A stretch of DNA of 64,000 bases, from assembly GCA_963728165.1 (NCBI GenBank), contig CAVSIY010000003.1:1-64000 (forward strand). The letters are read 5' to 3'. Shown in pieces: positions 12,644 to 19,049 of the stretch (the first letter of the stretch is position 1; each line of letters starts with the position of its first letter). The stretch is from Hyphomicrobium_A sp963728165. Its GTDB lineage: Bacteria; Pseudomonadota; Alphaproteobacteria; Rhizobiales; Hyphomicrobiaceae. Position numbers and translations under genes: made by a program. Under the pieces are notes generated by a model, which saw only the letters and a program-made list of their open reading frames with translations, searched no databases and had not been told where the DNA came from.

Positions 12644-12680
12644 AGGCGCGTCGCGGGCTATCGTGGCGCGCCTTTATTTT
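12644..12680 (+). terminator. rho-independent terminator of hupB
   Basis: AGGCGCG (12644-12650) pairs with CGCGCCT (12667-12673) with a further GCG/CGT inner pairing, followed by TTATTTT. It is 30 bases after the hupB stop. Confidence 0.8.
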
Positions 12681-12681
12681 G

Positions 12682-12782
12682 CTGACACGTGCTGCCAGAA
12701 GCTTCGTTCAACAAGCGTGATGCTCTGCTGAGGACCGGCGCTCGCGCCGGCGCCCCTTGGGCGCTGGGCCCTGCGGGCCGAT
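12682..12782. repeat. structured intergenic repeat, copy 1 (three hairpins)
   Basis: About 100 bp, imperfectly duplicated at 13752-13853. It starts with CTGACAC, contains the palindrome GAAGCTTC, and ends in three hairpins in a row: CCGGCG-CTCG-CGCCGG, GCGCCC-CTT-GGGCGC and GGCCC-TGC-GGGCC, then GAT. The last 33 bases are identical in both copies. It lies between the hupB terminator and tRNA-Val. Confidence 0.75.
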
Positions 12783-12811
12783 GCGGCGGTGGGAACTGGT
12801 AGCGGCTTGAC

Positions 12812-12839
12812 GACTGCCTGTTGCCTACTGCCTATTGCC
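12812..12839. repeat. heptamer repeat, four units (consensus N-R-Y-TGCC)
   Basis: Four units in exact 7-base phase: GACTGCC, TGTTGCC, TACTGCC, TATTGCC. The same heptamer family recurs, in inverted arrangement, between nuoB and nuoC at 15450-15518. Confidence 0.65.
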
Positions 12840-12858
12840 GCGGGCCCGAAGGGCCCGC
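12840..12858 (+). other. perfect hairpin immediately 5' of tRNA-Val
   Basis: GCGGGCCC-GAA-GGGCCCGC, an 8-bp perfect stem with a 3-base loop that ends one base before the tRNA. It could be a terminator-like element for upstream transcription or a 5' leader processing signal for the tRNA. No T tract is present. Confidence 0.5.
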
Positions 12859-12859
12859 C

Positions 12860-12934
12860 GGGCGGTTAGCTCAGTGGTAGAGCGCCTCGTTTACACCGAG
12901 GATGTCGGGAGTTCGACCCTCTCACCGCCCACCA
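12860..12934 (+). tRNA. tRNA-Val (anticodon UAC)
   Basis: A 75-base tRNA including an encoded CCA. The acceptor GGGCGGT pairs with ACCGCCC. The anticodon stem CCTCG/CGAGG holds the loop TTTACAC, giving UAC for GUA/GUN valine codons. The T-arm has GTTCGACCC. It is followed at 12948-12960 by a small GGCCC-CTC-GGGCC hairpin. Confidence 0.97.
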
Positions 12935-13030
12935 CCTTTTGGCCCTGGGCCCCTCGGGCCGGTTGTCGCGGCGTCTTGCGGGCCGCATTCCACACGCCAT
13001 ATGCCGAGCGGGAACAGGGAGGCGACCGTC

Positions 13031-13537
13031 ATGTCCATTTCGATGTATCAGGCATCCGTACCGGGCTTGCAGCGGATGCTGAAAGCGCTCGATGCCGTCC
13101 TCGACAAGGCGGCGGCCTATGCCGAGGAGCGCAAGATCGACCCCGCCGTGCTGACAGCGGCGCGGCTTGCGCCCGACATGTATCCGTTGAGCCGCCAGGT
13201 GCAGCTCCTGAGCGATACCGCCAAGGGCGCCTGCGCGCGTCTCGCCGGCTTAGAGGTGCCGAGCTTTGCCGACAGCGAGACGACGTTCCCCGAGCTGAAA
13301 CAGCGCATCGCCAAGACGCTCGCCTTCATCGCCACCGTCCGCCCCGACCAGATCGACGGATCGGAGGCCCGCGACATCATCTTGAAGGCCGGCGCCCAGG
13401 AACTCTCCTTCAAGGGACAGGACTATCTGGTGTTTTTCGTGCTTCCGAACTTCTACTTCCACGTCACGGCCGCCTACGCCATCCTGCGCCACAATGGCGT
13501 GCCCCTCGGCAAGCTCGATTATCTCGCCGGCATCTAG
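13031..13537 (+). CDS. DUF1993 family protein
   Basis: A 168-residue soluble protein matching the DUF1993 family by its pattern: SMYQASVPGLQRMLKALD at the N-terminus, an ARLAPDMYPL stretch, and a C-terminal FYFHVTAAYAILRHNGVPLGK. These proteins are predicted helical bundles related to the DinB/YfiT fold, with no established function. The start is ATG 13031, with GGGAGG 8 bases upstream. The gene stands alone between two tRNA genes and has its own terminator. Confidence 0.85.
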   Translation: MSISMYQASVPGLQRMLKALDAVLDKAAAYAEERKIDPAVLTAARLAPDMYPLSRQVQLLSDTAKGACARLAGLEVPSFADSETTFPELKQRIAKTLAFIATVRPDQIDGSEARDIILKAGAQELSFKGQDYLVFFVLPNFYFHVTAAYAILRHNGVPLGKLDYLAGI

Positions 13538-13630
13538 GGCCGCTGCTGCCGCGCCAACGGCCGCGATAGCGCCCGTCCCCGGCGCCTCCTTGACTAAAAA
13601 GGGGCCACCACGTAATTGATCCCGGTGGCA

Positions 13631-13657
13631 GCGCGCTTCTTTGGAGGCGCGCGTTTT
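13631..13657 (+). terminator. rho-independent terminator of the DUF1993 gene
   Basis: GCGCGCTTC (13631-13639) pairs with GAGGCGCGC (13644-13652) through one G-U pair, loop TTTG, followed by GTTTTC. It ends six bases before tRNA-Asp. Confidence 0.65.
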
Positions 13658-13662
13658 CGATT

Positions 13663-13739
<77 letters not shown>

Positions 13740-13751
13740 TTCTTTGTCCCC

Positions 13752-13853
13752 CTGACACAAGCTGCAAGAAGCTTCGCTCTGGCGGGCGAGGTGCTCTCTT
13801 GATGGCCGCGGCTCGCCGCGGCGCCCCTTGGGCGCTGGGCCCTGCGGGCCGAT
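13752..13853. repeat. structured intergenic repeat, copy 2 (three hairpins)
   Basis: Second copy of the element at 12682-12782. Hairpin 1 here is CCGCGG-CTCG-CCGCGG: the loop matches copy 1 while the stem differs on both sides and stays fully paired. Hairpins 2 and 3 are identical to copy 1. The following bases TCTTTTTC give this copy a T tract, so it can serve as the tRNA-Asp terminator. Confidence 0.75.
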
Positions 13854-13903
13854 CTTTTTCTCTGCCACAAGCTGATGCGTATGAGAGCGTGGCCGAAATC
13901 GAT

Positions 13904-14101
13904 CTAGCTTGACGGCAAGTGCGGGACGTTCAGCCCGTTCTGAACGGTCTTGCATTCGGCGCATTGAACGGCGCCGTTCGACCACTGATAGAACGTTATG
14001 CAACCGCAATCGCAGCACCACATCTCAGGCTCGCGGTGATCCTGAGATCGCATCTCTCTGCGGCGCTTCCTTTCGGCGCCCAAATCGACGAGGTTCGACA
14101 T
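13904..14101 (-). CDS. small zinc-ribbon protein, phage-like
   Basis: A 65-residue protein beginning MSNLVDLGAERKRRRE. It has a compact zinc-ribbon pattern WCCDCGCITFYQW...VQCAECK (a cysteine cluster, then a CxxC about 18 residues later). Similar short proteins with an N-terminal acidic/basic leader and a C-G-C-x-T-F-Y knuckle are common in Mu-like and lambdoid phages; that resemblance is from memory. The ATG at 14101 overlaps the ATG of the divergent gene through the shared CATG. No strong ribosome binding site precedes it. The function is unknown. Confidence 0.55.
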   Translation of the reverse strand: MSNLVDLGAERKRRREMRSQDHREPEMWCCDCGCITFYQWSNGAVQCAECKTVQNGLNVPHLPSS

Positions 14102-14297
14102 GGCCAAGATTTCCAAGAGTGCCGGCAAGGCCCGGAGTGCTGTAACTGGGTCTTACGTGAAGCCCGGGTATGCCAAGGCGCATCCGAACACCACGGTGAT
14201 TGAGCGCGCCAGGCCCGCCGCGAAGGCCACTGCGAGGCCAGCTGCGAAGCCTGCCGCGAAGTCCGCCAAGTCTAAGGCCGCGGCCAAGAAGAAGTAG
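14100..14297 (+). CDS. small Ala/Lys-rich basic protein
   Basis: A 65-residue protein. The first half contains SAVTGSYVKPGYAKAHPNTT, a motif I recognise from small uncharacterised bacterial and prophage proteins (usually S-A-x-T-G-R-Y-V). The second half is a histone H1-like tail of Ala, Lys and Pro ending KAAAKKK, suggesting nucleic-acid binding. The start ATG 14100 has GAGG with 6-base spacing and shares CATG with the divergent zinc-ribbon gene. A strong terminator follows. The function is unknown. Confidence 0.7.
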   Translation: MAKISKSAGKARSAVTGSYVKPGYAKAHPNTTVIERARPAAKATARPAAKPAAKSAKSKAAAKKK

Positions 14298-14328
14298 TTG
14301 TCGGGACCGCTAAAGTTCTTCGGAATGC

Positions 14329-14358
14329 AAAAAAAGCCCGGCCCGCAAGCCGGGCTTT
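14329..14358 (+). terminator. rho-independent terminator, potentially bidirectional
   Basis: AAAGCCCGGC (14333-14342) pairs perfectly with GCCGGGCTTT (14349-14358), loop CCGCAA, with an A run before and T3 after. It ends the small basic-protein gene and isolates the nuo operon from it. Confidence 0.85.
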
Positions 14359-14538
14359 GGCGTGGTGCGCGATCACCTGTCAGGCGCCACCCTGGCCGCT
14401 GGTCGCAGCAACCCGAGCGACACCCCATTTCCCGCATTGGCTGGTTGCGCGGGTCGGGGGCGTGCGTTAACACCGAAGCTGATATTGCGCCGCAGCGCGG
14501 CGCCCCCCCTCTGGGAACCAAGGGAACCGAGGCTGCCC

Positions 14539-14904
14539 ATGGACCAGCTCTTCCTCTCCTACCTGCCGATCGCGATCTTCATCGCCGTCGCTCTCGCCAT
14601 CGCCATGATCCTGATGACGGTGCCCTTCCTGGTCGCGGTGCAGAACCCCGACCCGGAGAAGGTCTCGGCCTATGAGTGCGGCTTCAACGCCTTCGACGAC
14701 GCGCGCATGAAGTTCGACATCCGCTACTACCTGGTGTCGATCCTCTTCATCATCTTCGACCTGGAGGTGGCGTTTCTGTTCCCCTGGGCCGTCGCCTTCA
14801 AGGAGCTGGGGCCCTTCGGCTTCTGGTCGATGATCGTCTTTCTCGTCGTGCTGACCATCGGCTTCGTCTACGAATGGCGGAAAGGGGCGCTCGAATGGGA
14901 TTGA
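14539..14904 (+). CDS. nuoA: NADH-quinone oxidoreductase subunit A
   Basis: First gene of the complex I operon. It is a 121-residue inner-membrane subunit with three transmembrane helices and the conserved loop YECGFNAFDDARMKFDIRYY that lies near the quinone channel. ATG 14539 (MDQLFLSYLPIA) has GAGG upstream. It overlaps nuoB by 10 bases, so translation is probably coupled. The 180 bases before it hold no clear promoter. Confidence 0.96.
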   Translation: MDQLFLSYLPIAIFIAVALAIAMILMTVPFLVAVQNPDPEKVSAYECGFNAFDDARMKFDIRYYLVSILFIIFDLEVAFLFPWAVAFKELGPFGFWSMIVFLVVLTIGFVYEWRKGALEWD

Positions 14905-15443
14905 TCACCAGCCCGGAGGCTTCATCCGGCTCACTTCTGGTCAAGCCCGGCGATGAGGGCTTCACCCAGATCTCCAACAAGCTCGCCGACAAGGGCTTCC
15001 TCGTCACCACCACCGACGACCTCATCAACTGGGCGCGCACCGGCTCGCTGATGTGGATGACGTTCGGGCTCGCCTGCTGCGCGGTGGAGATGATGCAGGC
15101 CTCGATGCCGCGCTACGATCTGGAGCGCTTCGGCTTTGCTCCGCGCGGCTCCCCGCGCCAGTCGGACGTGATGATCGTCGCCGGCACGCTCACCAACAAG
15201 ATGGCGCCCGCCCTGCGCAAGGTCTACGACCAGATGCCGGAGCCGCGCTACGTGATCTCCATGGGCTCCTGCGCCAATGGCGGCGGCTACTACCACTACT
15301 CCTACGCGGTGGTGCGCGGCTGCGACCGCATCGTGCCCGTCGACATCTACGTGCCGGGCTGCCCGCCGACGGCCGAGGCGCTCGTCTACGGCGTGCTGCT
15401 GCTGCAACGCAAGATCCGCCGCACGGGAACGATCGAGAGATAG
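14895..15443 (+). CDS. nuoB: NADH-quinone oxidoreductase subunit B
   Basis: A 182-residue peripheral-arm subunit carrying the N2 [4Fe-4S] cluster next to the quinone site. Cluster ligands are visible as the adjacent cysteines in LACCAVEMM, the cysteine in GSCANGGG and the one in YVPGCPPTAE. The start is ATG 14895 inside the end of nuoA. A heptamer-repeat hairpin fills the gap to nuoC. Confidence 0.97.
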   Translation: MGLITSPEASSGSLLVKPGDEGFTQISNKLADKGFLVTTTDDLINWARTGSLMWMTFGLACCAVEMMQASMPRYDLERFGFAPRGSPRQSDVMIVAGTLTNKMAPALRKVYDQMPEPRYVISMGSCANGGGYYHYSYAVVRGCDRIVPVDIYVPGCPPTAEALVYGVLLLQRKIRRTGTIER

Positions 15444-15449
15444 GTAAGA

Positions 15450-15518
15450 GGCAGTGGGCAGCAGGCCGTGGGCAGTCGGATTGCGTCGCAGAGACATCAC
15501 TGCCGACTGCCTACTGCC
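15450..15518. repeat. inverted heptamer repeat between nuoB and nuoC
   Basis: Left side: GGCAGTG, GGCAGCA, GGCCGTG, GGCAGTC (15450-15477) in 7-base phase. Right side: CACTGCC, GACTGCC, TACTGCC (15498-15518), the same unit inverted. Three heptamers can pair across a 20-base loop, putting a long imperfect hairpin inside the nuo transcript. The unit is the same as at 12812-12839. Confidence 0.7.
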
Positions 15519-15539
15519 CGACTAGGCGGAACCTGAACC

Positions 15540-16145
15540 ATGAGCCTGCAACTGAGCGAGCTGGGTGACTACGTCGCGGCGGGGATCGGTCCCTCCCTGC
15601 TGTCGAAGACCATCGCCCACGACGAGCTCACCGTCACCGTCGCCCGCGACAGGATCATCGAGGTCCTCACCTTCCTGCGCAACGAGCCGCAATGCCGCTT
15701 CGAGGTGCTGATCGACATCTGCGGCGTCGATTGGCCGGCGCGCGAGGCCCGCTTCGACGTCGTCTACCATCTGCTTTCGCCCCGCCTCAACCAGCGCATC
15801 CGCGTCAAGCTTCAGACCGACGAGACGACGCCGGTCGCAAGCGCGGTGGGCGTCTTCTCGGCCGCCAACTGGTTCGAGCGGGAGGCCTACGACATGTTCG
15901 GCATCCTGTTCACGGGCCACCCCGACCTGCGCCGCATCCTCACCGACTACGGCTTCCAGGGCCATCCTCTGCGCAAGGACTTCCCGCTCTCGGGCTATGT
16001 CGAGGTGCGCTACGACGAGGAGCTGAAACGCGTCGTCTACGAGCCGGTCGAGCTCACGCAGGAGTTCCGCTCGTTCGACTTCGAGAGCCCTTGGGAGGGC
16101 ACGCGCTACGTGCTGCCCGGCGACGAGAAGGCCAGCAAGGCATGA
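15540..16145 (+). CDS. nuoC: NADH-quinone oxidoreductase subunit C
   Basis: A 201-residue 30-kDa-type subunit of the peripheral arm, separate from NuoD as in mitochondria and alphaproteobacteria. Characteristic segments are NWFEREAYDMFGILFTGHPD and LRRILTDYGFQGHPLRKDFP. Start ATG 15540. The next gene starts 4 bases after its stop. Confidence 0.97.
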   Translation: MSLQLSELGDYVAAGIGPSLLSKTIAHDELTVTVARDRIIEVLTFLRNEPQCRFEVLIDICGVDWPAREARFDVVYHLLSPRLNQRIRVKLQTDETTPVASAVGVFSAANWFEREAYDMFGILFTGHPDLRRILTDYGFQGHPLRKDFPLSGYVEVRYDEELKRVVYEPVELTQEFRSFDFESPWEGTRYVLPGDEKASKA

Positions 16146-16149
16146 GCCG

Positions 16150-16605
16150 ATGAGGGACACGCTGAAGCCCGGCGCATCGACGCGTTTCTCCTTCCGCATT
16201 CCGGCGGAGAAGACGGTGCCCCACCTCTACCCGGAGGCGCCCGAGTTCAAGGAGATGCCGACGGTGTTCGCCACCGGCTTCATGGTCGGGCTCATGGAGT
16301 GGACCTGCTTGAAGATTTTGGAGCCGCACCTCGACCCCGGCGAGGGAAGCCTCGGCGTGCACATCGACGTCTCCCACTCGGCCGCGACCGTGCCGGGGCA
16401 GACGGTGACGGTCGATGCGGAGTGCACCAACGTCGCCGGCCGGCGCGCCACCTTCCGCGTCAAGGCCCACGACGGCATCGATGTGATCGGCGAGGGACGG
16501 CATGAGCGCATGATCGTGCCCTGGGCCCGCTTCATCGCCCGCGTCAACGAGAAGGCGAAGCTTGCCCGCGTCGCCCCGATAGGACCGCTGGAAGGACATA
16601 GCTGA
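16150..16605 (+). CDS. FlK-like hot-dog thioesterase inside the nuo operon
   Basis: A 151-residue single hot-dog domain. It matches the fluoroacetyl-CoA thioesterase FlK closely at the functional residues I remember for FlK: Thr42 (FATGFMV), Glu50 (LMEW), His76 (DVSHSAAT), Gly69 and Arg120 (HERMIV) are all at the same residue numbers, as is Phe33. The FlK gate residue Phe36 is Met here. It probably hydrolyses a small or polar acyl-CoA; fluoroacetyl-CoA activity is not implied. It starts 4 bases after nuoC, and its TGA overlaps the nuoD ATG (TGATG), so its translation is coupled to complex I. It has no known complex I role. Confidence 0.85.
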   Translation: MRDTLKPGASTRFSFRIPAEKTVPHLYPEAPEFKEMPTVFATGFMVGLMEWTCLKILEPHLDPGEGSLGVHIDVSHSAATVPGQTVTVDAECTNVAGRRATFRVKAHDGIDVIGEGRHERMIVPWARFIARVNEKAKLARVAPIGPLEGHS

Positions 16606-17795
16606 TGGGCGAGACCGACATCCGCCAATTCAATGTCAACTTCGGCCCGCAGCACCCGGCAGCCCACGGCGTCCTGCGCCTCGTGCTCGAGCTCGACGGC
16701 GAGGTGGTCGAGCGCGTCGATCCCCACATCGGGCTCTTGCACCGCGGCACCGAGAAGCTCATCGAGCACAAGACCTACCTGCAGGCGATCGGCTATTTCG
16801 ACCGGCTCGACTACGTCGCGCCCATGAACCAGGAGCACGCCTTCTGCCTCGCCGCGGAGAAGCTTCTGGGCCTTGCGGTGCCCAAGCGCGGCCAGCTGAT
16901 CCGCGTGCTCTTCTGCGAGATCGGCCGCCTCCTGTCGCACCTCTTGAACGTCACCACGCAGGCGATGGACGTGGGCGCGCTCACCCCGCCCTTGTGGGGC
17001 TTTGAGGAGCGCGAGAAGCTCATGGTCTTCTATGAGCGCGCCTCGGGCAGCCGCATGCACGCCAAGTACTTCCGCGTCGGCGGCGTGCACATGGATTTGC
17101 CGCCGCAGCTCATCGACGACATCGACGCCTTCGCCGAGGCCCACCCCAAGATCCTCGACGACATCGAAGGCCTGCTGACGGAGAACCGCATCTTCAAGCA
17201 GCGCAACGTCGACATCGGCGTCGTGAGCCTCAAGGACTGCTTCGACTGGGGCTTCTCCGGCGTCATGGTGCGCGGCTCCGGCGCGGCCTGGGACCTGCGC
17301 AAGGCCCAGCCCTACGAGTGCTACCCCGAGCTCGACTTCGACATCCCCATCGGCAAGCACGGCGACTGCTACGACCGCTACCTCGTGCGCATGATCGAGA
17401 TGCGTCAATCACTCCGCATCATGCGCCAGGTATGCGCCAAGCTGCGCTCGCCGGAAGGGGAGGGGCCGTTCGTCGCCCAGGACAAGAAGGTGGTGCCGCC
17501 GCGGCGCGCCGACATGAAGCGCTCGATGGAGGCGCTGATCCACCACTTCAAGCTCTACACCGAGGGCTTCCATGTGCCCGCGGGCGAGGTCTACGCGGCG
17601 GTGGAGGCGCCCAAGGGCGAGTTCGGCGTCTATCTCGTCGCCGACGGCTCCAACCGGCCTTATCGCTGCAAGATCCGCGCGCCGGGCTTCCCGCACCTGC
17701 AGGCAATGGACTTTCTCACGCGCAAGCACATGCTGGCGGATGTGTCGGCGATCCTCGGCTCCATCGACGTCGTCTTCGGCGAGATCGATAGGTAG
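16605..17795 (+). CDS. nuoD: NADH-quinone oxidoreductase subunit D
   Basis: A 396-residue 49-kDa-type subunit, related to NiFe hydrogenase large subunits, that forms the quinone pocket with NuoB. Conserved elements: FNVNFGPQHPAAHGVLRL, the PHIGLLHRGTEKL loop, and the C-terminal LGSIDVVFGEIDR. The start ATG 16605 overlaps the stop of the thioesterase gene. Confidence 0.97.
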   Translation: MGETDIRQFNVNFGPQHPAAHGVLRLVLELDGEVVERVDPHIGLLHRGTEKLIEHKTYLQAIGYFDRLDYVAPMNQEHAFCLAAEKLLGLAVPKRGQLIRVLFCEIGRLLSHLLNVTTQAMDVGALTPPLWGFEEREKLMVFYERASGSRMHAKYFRVGGVHMDLPPQLIDDIDAFAEAHPKILDDIEGLLTENRIFKQRNVDIGVVSLKDCFDWGFSGVMVRGSGAAWDLRKAQPYECYPELDFDIPIGKHGDCYDRYLVRMIEMRQSLRIMRQVCAKLRSPEGEGPFVAQDKKVVPPRRADMKRSMEALIHHFKLYTEGFHVPAGEVYAAVEAPKGEFGVYLVADGSNRPYRCKIRAPGFPHLQAMDFLTRKHMLADVSAILGSIDVVFGEIDR

Positions 17796-17807
17796 GAAGG
17801 CTGCGCC

Positions 17808-18149
17808 GTGGTCGATCACCTGTTCCTTCTGGCCATCGGCGCGCTCGGCTGGGGCGCCTCGCTCGCCACCTACCACGTGCTGGCCAAGCGCAACGGCTGG
17901 CCCATGGGCACGCTGCAGACCGAGCAGCCCGCCGTCCCCATCCTCATCGGTATCCTCTCGCTCGCCACCGGCCTCGCCTTCGCGGCCGCGCGCGGGGACC
18001 TCGGCGGCGGCTGGGTGATCCTCCTCTTCGGCCTGGCGCTCGGCCTCTTCTGGAGCGGCTTCCTGCGTGTGGGCGCGCAGACGGCGCTGCTGTTGGCACC
18101 GGTCGCTGCGGCCGTCCTCATGTGGGGATGGCTGGCGGCGGCCCTCTAG
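17808..18149 (+). CDS. small four-helix membrane protein in the nuo operon
   Basis: A 113-residue hydrophobic protein with about four transmembrane segments (LFLLAIGALGWGASLATYHV; VPILIGILSLATGLAFAAA; WVILLFGLALGLFWSGFL; TALLLAPVAAAVLMWGW). I do not recognise a family. The start is GTG 17808 with GGAAGG 7 bases upstream, 12 bases after nuoD, so it is translated with the operon. It could be an accessory or assembly factor of complex I; this is inference from position only. Confidence 0.65.
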   Translation: MVDHLFLLAIGALGWGASLATYHVLAKRNGWPMGTLQTEQPAVPILIGILSLATGLAFAAARGDLGGGWVILLFGLALGLFWSGFLRVGAQTALLLAPVAAAVLMWGWLAAAL

Positions 18150-18337
18150 CGCGCCGAGGTTGTGAACGGGCGGCGCGTGCTGTCCCAGATCAGCCGTCAA
18201 GTGCTTGCTTTGAGGCGCAGATAGACGTAGTGACGTGATTGTGCGCTGCGTCAAGATCAACGAGGTCTGGCGGCGGACGAAAGGCCCAAGCGGCGCCCTG
18301 CCGCGCGGTTCCGCCGCACTATTTTGAGGTGCCAGCC

Positions 18338-18958
18338 TTGGCCGTCCGTCGCCTTTACCCCGAACAGCCGTTGAGCTTCGCCTTCACGTCGGAGAATCTG
18401 GCGTGGGCCAAGACCGAGATCGCCAAATATCCGCCCGGCAAGCAGGCCTCGGCGGTGCTGGCGCTCCTGTGGCGCGCGCAAGCGCAGGAGGGCTGGTGCA
18501 CCGAGCCCGCCATCCGCGCCGTCGCCGACATGCTGGGCATGGCCCACATCCGCGTGTTGGAGATCGCCACCTTCTACACCATGTTCCAGTTGGCCCCTGT
18601 GGGCAGCACGGCGCACCTGTGGGTGTGCGGCACCACGCCATGCATGCTGCGCGGCTCTGAGGCGCTGATCGAGATCTGCAAGGAGCAGATCGCCGAGCAC
18701 CCGCACGAGCTGTCGCGCGATGGGCGCTTCTCCTGGGAGGAGGTCGAGTGCCTCGGCTGCTGTGCCAACGCTCCCGTCGTGCAGATCGGCGCCGATACCT
18801 ATGAGGATCTCGATCCGGAGCTGTTCGAGAAGCTGCTCTACGGGTTGAAGGAAGGCAAGCCGCCCAAGCCCGGCTCGCAGATTGGGCGGCAGGGGTCGGC
18901 TCCGGTGGGCGGCTCCAAGACCCTCCTTGGCACCGCCAAGAAGGACGCGAGGGTCTAG
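18338..18958 (+). CDS. nuoE: NADH-quinone oxidoreductase subunit E
   Basis: A 206-residue thioredoxin-fold subunit of the NADH dehydrogenase module. It binds a [2Fe-2S] cluster through four cysteines, in VCGTTPCMLRG and CLGCCANAP. TTG 18338 is the preferred start (AVRRLYPEQPLSFAFT) with GAGGTG at 6-base spacing; upstream in-frame codons do not resemble the family. The 188 bases before it are noncoding. Its TAG stop is the first part of a palindromic repeat, and the C-terminal tail after residue 170 is Lys/Gly rich. Confidence 0.95.
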   Translation: MAVRRLYPEQPLSFAFTSENLAWAKTEIAKYPPGKQASAVLALLWRAQAQEGWCTEPAIRAVADMLGMAHIRVLEIATFYTMFQLAPVGSTAHLWVCGTTPCMLRGSEALIEICKEQIAEHPHELSRDGRFSWEEVECLGCCANAPVVQIGADTYEDLDPELFEKLLYGLKEGKPPKPGSQIGRQGSAPVGGSKTLLGTAKKDARV

Positions 18959-19026
18959 TGTGATGATCGAGAAATTCGCCGGTGCTGGCGGCGAGCGTTG
19001 AACGGACTTCGCGATCGGGACACTAG
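18955..19026. repeat. CTAGTGT-bounded palindromic element, copy 1
   Basis: A 72-bp element from CTAGTGTGAT to ATCGGGACACTAG. The ends are inverted repeats: after CTAGTGT both arms carry GATCG-x-GAA a few bases in. The nuoE stop codon TAG (18956-18958) is part of the left end. A related element lies after lpxA at 56184-56272. Confidence 0.7.
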
Positions 19027-19049
19027 AGCACCATAAGAGGCCAAGGCGC

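Noticed and set aside
12835..13569. 244-residue plus-strand ORF over the DUF1993 gene
   Set aside because: Runs through tRNA-Val and is out of frame with the DUF1993 protein, which has the better ribosome site and family match.
14422..14429. CCCCATTT before nuoA as a sigma-32 promoter
   Set aside because: The -10 half matches but no CTTG-type -35 lies at the right distance.
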